From assembly GCF_002886185.1 (NCBI RefSeq), contig NZ_KZ614147.1, positions 717,187 through 781,186 of the forward strand: 64,000 bases of DNA, given 5' to 3'. Made by a program: the position numbers and the translations under genes. Shown one piece after another: positions 21,951 to 30,864 of the stretch. Source of the stretch: Salipaludibacillus neizhouensis. GTDB lineage: Bacteria; Bacillota; Bacilli; Bacillales; Salisediminibacteriaceae. The stretch's first letter is position 1, and the number at the start of each line of letters is the position of its first letter. The notes under the pieces are model-generated. The model saw only the letters and a list, made by a program, of their open reading frames with translations. It searched no databases and was not told the DNA's origin.

Positions 21951-22322
21951 ATGCAGCTGGGAGTTTACTATGATAACTATCTGCTTGTTTTGATATTTAT
22001 TTTGCTCGGAATTGCACTTCCAGTGGTTGCTTTAACGTTTGGAAGATTCGTCAGGCCTCACAATCCGTATCCGGCTAAGACCTCACCTTATGAGAGTGGG
22101 ATCAAACCGGAAGGAGATGCTCAAGTTCGATACCATGTAGCCTACTACATTATCGCGCTTGAATTTATCATTTTCGATGTTGAAACCGTTTTCATGTATC
22201 CGTGGGCAGTTGTACTTTATCAGCTAGGATGGGTGGGACTCAATATGATGCTCATCTTCATCGCAATATTAGCGCTCGGGCTCGCCTATTCTTGGAAAAA
22301 GAAGGTGCTAGAATGGAACTAA
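21951..22322 (+). CDS. nuoA: NADH-quinone oxidoreductase subunit A
   Basis: Membrane subunit of complex I, 123 residues, three helices. The conserved YESGIKP segment and the [16 protein letters not shown] helix are clear. ATG 21951 follows GGGAGGGAGTGA. First gene of an 11-gene operon and overlaps nuoB by ten bases. Confidence 0.95.
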   Translation: MQLGVYYDNYLLVLIFILLGIALPVVALTFGRFVRPHNPYPAKTSPYESGIKPEGDAQVRYHVAYYIIALEFIIFDVETVFMYPWAVVLYQLGWVGLNMMLIFIAILALGLAYSWKKKVLEWN

Positions 22323-22849
22323 AAGGGATAAAAGGCTTTGACCAGTCGGAAGAGTATGATCGAAGACTTCTTGAAGACGTAAAAAAGAGCGTGTTTTTCA
22401 CAAAAGTCGATCAGTTAAAAGCCTGGTCGAGAACAAGGTCGTTTTGGCCATTATCATTTGGACTTGCTTGCTGTGCGATTGAAATGATGGGAACAGGAGG
22501 GAGCAGATACGATTTTGACCGCTTCGGCGTTATTTTCCGGGCATCTCCGCGACATGCCGATGTGATGATCGTAGCCGGAACCGTCACCGCAAAGATGTCT
22601 CCCGTACTCCGAACACTGTATGACCAAATGCCCGAGCCAAAATGGGTAATTGCGATGGGGTCCTGTGCAACCTGTGGCGGGCCGTACAAAGAAGCCTACA
22701 GTGTCTTGAACGGTGTCGATAAAATTGTGCCAGTCGATGTTTATGTGTCTGGGTGTCCACCAACACCGCCAGCCCTGTTAGACGGTGTTGAAAAACTGCG
22801 GCAGAAAATTCGTCTCGAAGCAAAAGGAGAGCGGGTGTTGAAAGGATGA
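22313..22849 (+). CDS. nuoB: NADH-quinone oxidoreductase subunit B
   Basis: Carries the terminal [4Fe-4S] cluster N2 next to the quinone site; 178 residues. Ligands Cys53-Cys54 (GLACCAIEM), Cys118 (GSCATCGG) and Cys148 (SGCPP) are all present. ATG 22313 has AAGGTG before it and gives the usual length; the frame opens upstream inside nuoA. It overlaps nuoC by four bases. Confidence 0.95.
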   Translation: MELKGIKGFDQSEEYDRRLLEDVKKSVFFTKVDQLKAWSRTRSFWPLSFGLACCAIEMMGTGGSRYDFDRFGVIFRASPRHADVMIVAGTVTAKMSPVLRTLYDQMPEPKWVIAMGSCATCGGPYKEAYSVLNGVDKIVPVDVYVSGCPPTPPALLDGVEKLRQKIRLEAKGERVLKG

Positions 22850-23325
22850 GTCAGGAACTGCTTGATCTCATTGCCGAAAAAATCAACACCCTTCAGGGAG
22901 CAGATACGATCGAAGAAGCAAAACTAAATTTTCACAAACCAATGATTATCCTTGCTTCCCAAAACTGGGATCTCAACACTGTAAACGTCCTTCGTACGGA
23001 TGAATTCCTTCAATTCGACTTCCTGTCCTGTGTCTCCGCGATCGATTACGAGGAGCATATGGAAGTAATCTACAATTTCTACTCAACGACGTTAGACCAC
23101 TACCTTTATGTAAAAGTGAAAACGCCCAGGGGAAATCCGGTCATCATCTCACTCGAGCCAGTCTATAAAGCAGCCGATTACATGGAACGCGAAATCTATG
23201 ATTTGATGGGAATCGACTTTACAGGTCACTGGAATTTAAAACGAATTTTGCTCCCGGATGAGTGGGAAGGACACCCGCTGCGCAAAGATTATGTCACCGA
23301 TAAAAAAGCACTAGGCTTGGATTAA
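22846..23325 (+). CDS. nuoC: NADH-quinone oxidoreductase subunit C
   Basis: Peripheral-arm subunit, 159 residues, with the family end [19 protein letters not shown] and [15 protein letters not shown]. It lacks the long charged N-terminal extension found in many Bacillus NuoC proteins. Starts at an ATGA overlap with nuoB. A 124-bp spacer separates it from nuoD. Confidence 0.93.
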   Translation: MSQELLDLIAEKINTLQGADTIEEAKLNFHKPMIILASQNWDLNTVNVLRTDEFLQFDFLSCVSAIDYEEHMEVIYNFYSTTLDHYLYVKVKTPRGNPVIISLEPVYKAADYMEREIYDLMGIDFTGHWNLKRILLPDEWEGHPLRKDYVTDKKALGLD

Positions 23326-23449
23326 AGCGTAATTGGCAAAAAATCAAAAATCTTGCTCGTCACGAATCGAACGCATGAAAAAACCTACTCAACTTAAATT
23401 CACCTATTATTCAACTTCAACAGCTTTTTCAAAAGGGGGTGCGTAATAA

Positions 23450-24562
23450 ATGTCAGAGTTGAAAACAGAAACAATGACGCTCAATATGGGACCGCAACAC
23501 CCAAGTACCCACGGAGTTTTCCGCCTCAAACTCGAAGTCGACGGAGAACATATCGTGAACGCGGAACCAGTAATGGGCTACCTTCACCGCGGAACCGAAA
23601 AACTAGCAGAGAATTTCCTGTATACACAGTTTATCCCTTACACTGACAGACTCGACTACATGAACGCAATGACGAACAATTACATTTATTGTTCCGCCAT
23701 AGAAGAATTATTAGAATGGGAAATTCCCGAACGGGCGGAGTATTTACGAGTGATTACAATGGAGCTGAATCGAATCGCCAGTCACCTCGTCTGGTGGGGA
23801 ACGTACCTACTCGATATCGGCGCAATGAGCCCGTTTCTCTATGCATTCCGCGATCGGGAAACGATTCTTGACCGATTGAACGAAATAAGCGGGGCAAGAA
23901 TGACTTTTACCTATCACCGAATCGGCGGCGTAAAATGGGACGCCCCGGATGGATGGCTCGCCAAGGTCCAAGAAACTGTAAAAGAACTTCATGAGAATAT
24001 CCAGGAATTTCACACACTCGTCACCGGAAACGAAATTTTTCAAGCACGAACAATTGGAGTCGGGATCCTTTCCAAAGAAAAAGTGATCAATTGGGGATTA
24101 TCCGGCCCCATTGCGCGAGGCAGTGGCGTCAACATCGATCTTCGTAAAACAGCGCCATATTGTATTTATGACCGATTCGATTTCGATATCCCTACCGAAA
24201 AAGAAGGGGACGTTTACGCCAGGTATAAAGTACGCGTCGCTGAAATGTTTCAGTCCTTGCGGATTATTGAGCAGGCCTGTGAACAAATTCCAGAAGGAGA
24301 AATCATCACGAAAAAAGGCAAACGAATCATGATGATCAAACCGCCCGCCGGCGAAGTATACCGACGAGTGGAAGCGTCCAAAGGCGAAATCGGCGTGTAT
24401 GCCGTGAGCAACGGAACAAATAAACCGTATCGAATCAAACTCAGACGGCCGTCATTCGTCAACGTATCCATCCTGCAAGATTTGCTCAAAGGAGAATCCA
24501 TCCAAAACCTCGTCGCGATCTTCGGAAGTCTCGATGTCGTACTAGGGGAGGTAGATGCGTAG
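23450..24562 (+). CDS. nuoD: NADH-quinone oxidoreductase subunit D
   Basis: Quinone-site subunit, 370 residues. The N-terminal LNMGPQHPSTHGVFRLKLE motif, with the quinone-site His, and the GYLHRGTEKLAE motif are present; the end has the family PSFVNVSILQDLLKG. ATG 23450 follows AAGGGGGTG. The TAG stop shares one base with the GTG start of nuoH. Confidence 0.96.
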   Translation: MSELKTETMTLNMGPQHPSTHGVFRLKLEVDGEHIVNAEPVMGYLHRGTEKLAENFLYTQFIPYTDRLDYMNAMTNNYIYCSAIEELLEWEIPERAEYLRVITMELNRIASHLVWWGTYLLDIGAMSPFLYAFRDRETILDRLNEISGARMTFTYHRIGGVKWDAPDGWLAKVQETVKELHENIQEFHTLVTGNEIFQARTIGVGILSKEKVINWGLSGPIARGSGVNIDLRKTAPYCIYDRFDFDIPTEKEGDVYARYKVRVAEMFQSLRIIEQACEQIPEGEIITKKGKRIMMIKPPAGEVYRRVEASKGEIGVYAVSNGTNKPYRIKLRRPSFVNVSILQDLLKGESIQNLVAIFGSLDVVLGEVDA

Positions 24563-25524
24563 TGGACGTAATCCTGATGGTGGTGTACGCCGGAATCGTC
24601 ATGAACCTCCTTCTTGGTGGCGTCACCTTTGCTATTCTTTTCGAACGGAAAGTCATCGGCTATATGCAACTTCGCCCGGGGCCAAACAGACACGGACCAT
24701 GGGGATTACTGCAAACCATCGCAGACGTCACCAAACTACTCATGAAAGAAGACATTATCCCAAACGAAGCCGATAAAAAAATCTTCGTTTTAGCACCAGT
24801 CCTGGCATTCGCACCAGCATTCGCCGTCTTTGCCGTCCTGCCATTTACCGAAAACCTCAGCGGCGCAGACCTGAACATCGGTATCCTGTACATCCTCGGA
24901 GTATCGTCTATCACCATGCTCGGCGTACTCATGGGAGGATGGAGTTCAAACAACAAATACTCCTTGCTCGGATCGATACGCGGAATCGCCCAAATGGTCA
25001 GCTATGAAATACCGCTCGTCTTATCCGTCCTTGGGATCATCGTCCTTGTCGGCTCACTCAACCTACGAGACATCGTCGGCTACCAGGAAAGCATCGGAAT
25101 CTGGTTCATCATTCCACAATTTCTCGCATTCATCGTCTACTTCATCTCATCCATCGCAGAATTGAACCGCTCACCATTTGACCTGCCAGAAGCAGAATCC
25201 GAACTCGTCTCAGGCTATCACACCGAATACTCAGGATTCAGATTCGCCTTCTTCATGCTAGCAGAGTACACATACGCCATCGCCATCTCAGCACTCGCGA
25301 CCATCCTCTTCTTCGGCGGATGGCTAGGGCCAGCCTTTTTGCCAGGAATCATCTGGTTCCTCCTGAAGATGGCCGCCTTCATGTTCGGATGGTACTGGTT
25401 ACGCGCCACCCTCCCACGGGCCCGCGTCGACCACCTCATGAACTTTGGCTGGAAAGTACTCATCCCGCTAGCCCTGTTGAACATCGTCATAACATCAATC
25501 ATCAAAGTGTGGATGGGGGGATAA
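24562..25524 (+). CDS. nuoH: NADH-quinone oxidoreductase subunit H
   Basis: Membrane subunit linking quinone reduction to proton pumping; 320 residues, about eight helices. The ERKVIGYMQLRPGPNRHGPWG loop region and ELNRSPFDLPEAESELVSG are conserved. It starts with GTG at 24562, one base overlapping nuoD, with GGGGAGG upstream inside nuoD. Codons here are strongly C-ending compared with the atp genes. Confidence 0.95.
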   Translation: MDVILMVVYAGIVMNLLLGGVTFAILFERKVIGYMQLRPGPNRHGPWGLLQTIADVTKLLMKEDIIPNEADKKIFVLAPVLAFAPAFAVFAVLPFTENLSGADLNIGILYILGVSSITMLGVLMGGWSSNNKYSLLGSIRGIAQMVSYEIPLVLSVLGIIVLVGSLNLRDIVGYQESIGIWFIIPQFLAFIVYFISSIAELNRSPFDLPEAESELVSGYHTEYSGFRFAFFMLAEYTYAIAISALATILFFGGWLGPAFLPGIIWFLLKMAAFMFGWYWLRATLPRARVDHLMNFGWKVLIPLALLNIVITSIIKVWMGG

Positions 25525-25525
25525 C

Positions 25526-26356
25526 ATGTTTCGACTCTTAAAAGGATTTGGCGTAACCCTAAACTACTTCACCAAAAAAAACATTACCATCCAATACCCG
25601 GAAGAAAAAGTAAACATGCCAGAACGATTTCGCGGCATCCAACGGTTTTTCCCAGACAAATGCATCGTCTGTGACCTGTGTGTCAAAATTTGCCCAACCG
25701 ACGTCATCACACTAACCGGTAAAAAAGACAAAGACAACCCAAAAAAGAAAATCATCGACACCTACAACATCGACTTCCAAGGCTGCATACTCTGCGACTT
25801 CTGCACCGAAGTATGCCCAACCGACGCCATCGTCATGACCGCCCGATACGACAACTTAAGCGAATTTAACCGAGCCGCACACTTCAAAGACATCACATGG
25901 CTCACCGACAATCACGAACCCGGCAACTACACCGAACCCGACCCAGAAGCCGAAGCCCAAGAAAAAGCCGCCAAAGAAGCCAAGGCCAAAGCCAAAGCAG
26001 AAGCCAGAGCGAACCAAACCAAGACGACGGAGAAAACAGAAGCAACCGATCCTGCAACGCAGTCACGAGCCCAAGTAAAAGCAACTCCGAAGCAAGACGA
26101 AGCAGCTTCAACCAAACCCGCTCCTCAGGCGGATGCCAAAACATCTTCCCAAACAAAGGAGGATGCTAACGAAGCAAAAACAAAAATGATCCCTTCTACC
26201 ACGGAAAAGGAGGCCGTTGAAGGAAAAAAAGAACCAGAGATACCAGCGGAAACAACGAAAGAGACAAAACATGAAACAAATGAAGCATCTTCCAAACCAG
26301 ATGAATCACCTCGAAAGTCTGACGAGGGGCAGGCGGAAAGAGGTGACAAGCTGTGA
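25526..26356 (+). CDS. nuoI: NADH-quinone oxidoreductase subunit I with long disordered tail
   Basis: Electron-transfer subunit with two [4Fe-4S] clusters: Cys46-49-52-56 (CIVCDLCVKICP) and Cys87-90-93-97 (CILCDFCTEVCP). The ferredoxin core ends near residue 130, the usual end of the protein. About 140 further residues follow, rich in Lys, Glu, Ala and Thr, with no hydrophobic core and probably disordered. The tail is in frame and followed by a coupled start of nuoJ (GTGA overlap), so it appears to be real coding sequence. Confidence 0.93.
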   Translation: MFRLLKGFGVTLNYFTKKNITIQYPEEKVNMPERFRGIQRFFPDKCIVCDLCVKICPTDVITLTGKKDKDNPKKKIIDTYNIDFQGCILCDFCTEVCPTDAIVMTARYDNLSEFNRAAHFKDITWLTDNHEPGNYTEPDPEAEAQEKAAKEAKAKAKAEARANQTKTTEKTEATDPATQSRAQVKATPKQDEAASTKPAPQADAKTSSQTKEDANEAKTKMIPSTTEKEAVEGKKEPEIPAETTKETKHETNEASSKPDESPRKSDEGQAERGDKL

Positions 26357-26850
26357 ACGCGCAAATGTTCTTCTTTATTGTTTTTGCTCTCATCGCCATT
26401 ATTAGTGCCGTACTGATTATGGCCTTAGAGCGGATCGCGCATCGGGTTGTCGCCATGGCCTTCAGTTTTTTCGCCGTAGCAGCCATTTACTTTTTACTCG
26501 GAGCTGAGTTTATCGGCATCGTTCAAATCATGGTTTACGTAGGCGCGATTACAATCCTGTTTGTCTTCGGTATGATGATGACCGAACACCGGAATGTTGG
26601 CTTTGGACCTGACCCAAGAAAAACACAACAAATCCTTGGTTTTGTCGGAGTAGGATTCTTACTCGCTTTTATGCTCTATGCGATTGTTACTGCAGACTTG
26701 CCAAATAGCGGCGAACCGTATGTCGGCAGTGCGGAAATAATTGGACTCGAGTTATACGGTCATTATTTCATCGCCTTTATCGGTTCGGCATTTTTACTAA
26801 CTTCTGCTCTTATCGGAGCGGTGGTTATTGCCAGAAAGGAGGCCGACTAA
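26353..26850 (+). CDS. nuoJ: NADH-quinone oxidoreductase subunit J
   Basis: Membrane subunit of the proton-pumping arm, 165 residues, five helices. The third helix motif GIVQIMVYVGAITILFVFG, with its pi-bulge, is typical. It starts with GTG at 26353, overlapping the nuoI stop by four bases (AAGAGGTGA upstream). nuoK starts directly after the stop. Confidence 0.93.
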   Translation: MNAQMFFFIVFALIAIISAVLIMALERIAHRVVAMAFSFFAVAAIYFLLGAEFIGIVQIMVYVGAITILFVFGMMMTEHRNVGFGPDPRKTQQILGFVGVGFLLAFMLYAIVTADLPNSGEPYVGSAEIIGLELYGHYFIAFIGSAFLLTSALIGAVVIARKEAD

Positions 26851-27159
26851 ATGGTCTCGATTACACTTTTTCTTGCTCTCGCAGCAATCCTGTTTTGCAT
26901 CGGACTTTATGGCGTCCTGACGAGAAGACATCTGGTCATCGTTCTCGCCAGCATTGAATTAATGCTAAATGCCGTCAATATAAATCTCGTCGCTTTCTCG
27001 GCTATCGGGCCATTCGCAAACATTACCGGGCAAGTATTCACCTTGTTCGTCATTACCGTAGCCGCCGCCGAAGCAGCAGTCGCCCTGGCGATTCTCATCG
27101 CCCTTTACCGAAATCGAAACTCGATCGACGTTTTGAAGCATGATTTATTGAGGTGGTAG
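26851..27159 (+). CDS. nuoK: NADH-quinone oxidoreductase subunit K
   Basis: Small pump-arm subunit of 102 residues, three helices. The conserved membrane Glu residues are in [17 protein letters not shown] and [15 protein letters not shown] 26851 directly follows the nuoJ stop; AGAAAGGAGG lies inside nuoJ. Confidence 0.94.
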   Translation: MVSITLFLALAAILFCIGLYGVLTRRHLVIVLASIELMLNAVNINLVAFSAIGPFANITGQVFTLFVITVAAAEAAVALAILIALYRNRNSIDVLKHDLLRW

Positions 27160-27336
27160 ATTTACCAGGTGGAGTAATGAGCGAGTGGAAGAGATGAATG
27201 CGCAAAGTGGCCGGTCGAAATGCGCTGCGCCCTCTGCTTATGCGCGAGAAGAGCGGAAAATGAGCATCTGGCACTAATCTGTGAGCACTAAAACACCGCA
27301 ATGTGTCACGGTATTTTAAAAGAGAAAGGGGTTGGT
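27160..27336 (+). other. nuoK-nuoL spacer with ATGCGC repeats
   Basis: The only long spacer inside the nuo operon (177 bp). It contains four ATGCGC motifs between 27195 and 27245 and the stretch GGAAAATGAGCA. A similar arrangement recurs at 51385-51445. No promoter was identified. Confidence 0.4.
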
Positions 27337-29331
27337 ATGATGCACTATGCCTGGTTAATCCCGGTTTTTCCTCTTATCACCTTCTTGATTCTATTAGTCG
27401 CTGGACGAGTTTTGAAAGAGAAAGTAGCCTATATTGGCATAGCCGGATTGGCTCTTTCGTTTCTTCTATCAGTACTCGTCTTGCTTGAACGAATTGGAGG
27501 AGAAACATACACCTATGTTTTAAACTGGATGACGGTCGGAGAAAATGTGGTCACGATGGGGTATGAAGTCACAGCATTAAATGCGATGATGCTCATCGTC
27601 GTCACTCTCGTCAGTTTGGTTGTCCATATTTTCTCTAAAGAGTATATGAAGGAAGACGACCGAATTCATGTATTTTTCGCTTATTTAGGGTTATTTTCCT
27701 TTTCGATGCTAGGGCTTGTTTTAGCACCAAATATCTTGCAATTATTTATTTTCTGGGAGCTCGTCGGCTTATGTTCCTTCTTACTCGTAGGTTTCTGGTA
27801 TTTCAAGCCAGAGGCAGCAGCTGCGGCTAAAAAAGCTTTTCTCATCACCAGAATTGGGGATGTTGGGCTATTAATCGGGCTAGTTCTTCTATTTAACCGA
27901 GTAGGAAGCTTCAACTATGCAGAAATTTACACAGCGGTTGAGATGGATCAACTAAGCGCACCCATGATAACAACGATTGCTCTGCTCATTTTCTTAGGAG
28001 CAGTCGGAAAATCGGCGCAATTCCCACTTCACGTCTGGCTGCCGGACGCCATGGAGGGGCCAACACCGGTTAGTGCTTTGATTCATGCCGCGACCATGGT
28101 TGCCGCGGGTGTGTACTTGATAGGTGTCATGTATCCATTATTTTTAGCGTCCTCGACAGCGATGACCGTCGTGGCCTACACAGGTGCGCTCACTGCACTA
28201 TTTGCCGCAACGATGGCGTTGGTCAATAACGATATAAAACGAATTCTCGCATACTCGACAATCAGTCAGTTGGGATTTATGATTCTTGCATTAGGGACGG
28301 CTGGCTATGTAGCGGGGTTGTTTCATCTCATGACACATGCCTTTTTCAAAGCGTTGCTGTTCCTTGGAGCAGGTAGTGTCATATTTGCCGTGCACCATCG
28401 GCAGGATATCCGTGATATGGGCGGCTTATGGGGGAAAATGAAGGTTACGTCCGTTACATTTTTGATTGGATCACTTGCAATCGCAGGGATATTCCCGTTA
28501 GCTGGTTTCTGGAGCAAAGAAGAAATCCTTGCCTCAACCTTGATAAATGGAGATGGATTCTTGTTTCTGATTGCACTTGTTACCGCATTTTTGACCGCAT
28601 TTTATATGTTTCGTTTATTCTTTAAAACTTTCACGGGGGAGTTTAAGGGCGGAGATTTAAATGATCCGACCGAAGAAACGTTTAATGAACAAGCCGCATG
28701 GGAGGCAACACAATCGGCTGAAGTAGGATTAGATGCAGGTTATGAAGAGAGAAAAGTGTATCCGAACCATCAGGAAGTACCTGAGAACGAACCTAGAGAA
28801 AACGCAGGTTTGATGACATTTCCGTTAATGGTGCTGGCTGTTTTAGCAGTAATTGCCGGGTTTATCAATGCGCCGTTTCTCGGCCATCAGCTGGAAGCAT
28901 TTCTAACCGCAGGCTTGAATGTCGGCACACAGCCTCACGGGGCACTTTGGTTAGCATTTTTATCCGTAGCTGTGGCGGTTGCGGGAATTTCGTTAGCCTG
29001 GGCGATGTACGTGAAGGGATTTATTAGAGAAGATTTCTTTTCCAGCAAAGCACCATCGATACACAAGCTATTTCAGAACAACTATTATCTTGACGACATT
29101 TACTTGGCTGTATTCGTCCGTCCAACGAAAGAAATCAGTCTCTTATTATGGGAGATGGATAAAACGATTGTTGACGGGGTCATTACTCTGATCGGATCTT
29201 TAACAAGTCGCTCAGGAAAAGCGATGGGCAAACATCAAGACGGGCAATTACAAACGTACGGGCTCGTGACCGTTTTTGGTGGAATGGTAGTTATAGGACT
29301 CGCCTTCGCAGTAAGGGGGTATTTTGGATGA
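27337..29331 (+). CDS. nuoL: NADH-quinone oxidoreductase subunit L
   Basis: Largest pump subunit with the lateral helix, 664 residues, about sixteen membrane segments. Family motifs FWELVGLCSFLLVGFW and HAFFKALLFLGAGSVI are present, and the antiporter-type Lys lies in KSAQFPLHVWLPDAM. An acidic loop around residues 450-488 is a typical variable region. ATG 27337 follows GAAAGGGG; the frame is open from 27301 without a site. Confidence 0.94.
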   Translation: MMHYAWLIPVFPLITFLILLVAGRVLKEKVAYIGIAGLALSFLLSVLVLLERIGGETYTYVLNWMTVGENVVTMGYEVTALNAMMLIVVTLVSLVVHIFSKEYMKEDDRIHVFFAYLGLFSFSMLGLVLAPNILQLFIFWELVGLCSFLLVGFWYFKPEAAAAAKKAFLITRIGDVGLLIGLVLLFNRVGSFNYAEIYTAVEMDQLSAPMITTIALLIFLGAVGKSAQFPLHVWLPDAMEGPTPVSALIHAATMVAAGVYLIGVMYPLFLASSTAMTVVAYTGALTALFAATMALVNNDIKRILAYSTISQLGFMILALGTAGYVAGLFHLMTHAFFKALLFLGAGSVIFAVHHRQDIRDMGGLWGKMKVTSVTFLIGSLAIAGIFPLAGFWSKEEILASTLINGDGFLFLIALVTAFLTAFYMFRLFFKTFTGEFKGGDLNDPTEETFNEQAAWEATQSAEVGLDAGYEERKVYPNHQEVPENEPRENAGLMTFPLMVLAVLAVIAGFINAPFLGHQLEAFLTAGLNVGTQPHGALWLAFLSVAVAVAGISLAWAMYVKGFIREDFFSSKAPSIHKLFQNNYYLDDIYLAVFVRPTKEISLLLWEMDKTIVDGVITLIGSLTSRSGKAMGKHQDGQLQTYGLVTVFGGMVVIGLAFAVRGYFG

Positions 29332-30860
29332 TGGCAAACATGCTGATTTGGCTCGTCTTTCTTCCGTTAATCGGAGCGATCTTGCTTTTTACAATTCCGA
29401 AAGAAAACGTCAATGTCATTCGCTCGCTCGCGACAATTGTCTCAGGAATGGCACTTATTTTAACCGTGATCATTTGGGGAGGTTTTGATCGCGGAGTTTC
29501 TGGTATTCAAAACGGAACGACACTGCCGTGGTTTGACCTAGGTTTTTTACAAATTAATTTTGAAATTGGCATCGATGGATTGTCGATGCCGTTGCTGCTG
29601 CTGACAACCCTCGTGACTACGCTATCAATCTTTGCTTCGTTTTCGATTGAAAAAAGAGTCAAAGAGTTTTATATTTGGACGTTAATTTTACTCTCAGGCA
29701 TGCTCGGTGTTTTCGTTGCACTGGATATGTTTTTATTCTTCCTGTTTTTCGAGCTCACACTTGTCCCGATGTTTTTCCTCATCGGTATTTGGGGCGGAAA
29801 AATGAGGTCGTACGCATCTTTCAAGTTTTTACTTTATACAGGAATTGGCAGTGGCATCATGTTCATGACGTTCCTTGCTATTTTTACAAAGGGTGCAGAG
29901 GCTATGAACTTTCAAGGAACCTCGTTCAGTATGATCCGGCTCGCCGAAATTTTCGCTAATCCCGCAAATCCTGAGGTACTGTCAGAAGGAGTGAAAGCCG
30001 CACTTTTTCTAGGATTGCTCGTTGCGTTTGCAATCAAGCTGCCGGTTTTTCCTTTCCATACATGGCTTCCGAACGCGCACGTAGAGGCGCCAACCGCGGT
30101 CAGTATGATCTTAGCAGGTATCTTGCTGAAAATGGGGGGTTACGGCTTGATTCGCGCAGGCTTTGGAATTCTGCCTGATCAAGCAGCGAAATTCGCAACG
30201 CTGATCGCGATCCTTGGGCTGATCAACATTATTTACGGGGCATTACTGGCCCTCGTTCAAACCGATTTAAAAGCCCTGGTAGCTTACTCCAGCATTAGCC
30301 ACATGGGCATTGTACTGTTGGGGATTGCTTCGTTTACGCACTCCGGCATGCAAGGGGCGGTCTTCCAATTGGTCTCGCACGGATTCATTTCCGCCTTGCT
30401 GTTCTTTATGGTCGGAGCGATGTATGAACGGACGAAAACACGGACAATTTCCGAAATGGGAGGTCTCTCGAAATCAGTGCCTATTTTAGCCGGGTTCATG
30501 CTAGCAGCAGCTATGGCTTCAATTGGGCTTCCGGGATTATCTGGTTTTGTCAGTGAATTACTGGCGTTTATCGGAATTTTCGGTGCCTCGGCAGACTTGA
30601 TTCCAGCGGCAATGACAATTGGAATTATCGCTGGAATTGGAATCATTCTTACAGCAGCCTATCTTCTTTGGGCGATGCAACGAACGACCTTTGGACCAAT
30701 CAAGGAAAAATTTATGAACCTTCCGGATGCTCGTCCGATGGAATATGTTCCAATGGTAGGACTCCTGGCTTTGAGTTTGATTCTAGGCGTGTACCCTCAT
30801 ATTCTCAGTGACGTCATCAACACCACAGTAATCGACATCGTGTCGAGGATAGGAGGTTAA
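29328..30860 (+). CDS. nuoM: NADH-quinone oxidoreductase subunit M
   Basis: Antiporter-like pump subunit, 510 residues, about fourteen helices. FFELTLVPMFFLIGIWGG carries the conserved Glu, and KLPVFPFHTWLPNAHVEAPT the conserved Lys and His. The ATG overlaps the nuoL stop (ATGA). Five bases separate it from nuoN. Confidence 0.95.
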   Translation: MMANMLIWLVFLPLIGAILLFTIPKENVNVIRSLATIVSGMALILTVIIWGGFDRGVSGIQNGTTLPWFDLGFLQINFEIGIDGLSMPLLLLTTLVTTLSIFASFSIEKRVKEFYIWTLILLSGMLGVFVALDMFLFFLFFELTLVPMFFLIGIWGGKMRSYASFKFLLYTGIGSGIMFMTFLAIFTKGAEAMNFQGTSFSMIRLAEIFANPANPEVLSEGVKAALFLGLLVAFAIKLPVFPFHTWLPNAHVEAPTAVSMILAGILLKMGGYGLIRAGFGILPDQAAKFATLIAILGLINIIYGALLALVQTDLKALVAYSSISHMGIVLLGIASFTHSGMQGAVFQLVSHGFISALLFFMVGAMYERTKTRTISEMGGLSKSVPILAGFMLAAAMASIGLPGLSGFVSELLAFIGIFGASADLIPAAMTIGIIAGIGIILTAAYLLWAMQRTTFGPIKEKFMNLPDARPMEYVPMVGLLALSLILGVYPHILSDVINTTVIDIVSRIGG

Positions 30861-30864
30861 AGCC

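Noticed and set aside
23689-24332. Frames inside nuoD on both strands
   Set aside because: They are shadows of a well-conserved gene and lack ribosome binding sites.
25897-26364. Several open frames on both strands in the nuoI tail
   Set aside because: Low-complexity sequence gives open frames by chance; the plus frame continuous with NuoI is coupled to nuoJ and is the coding one.
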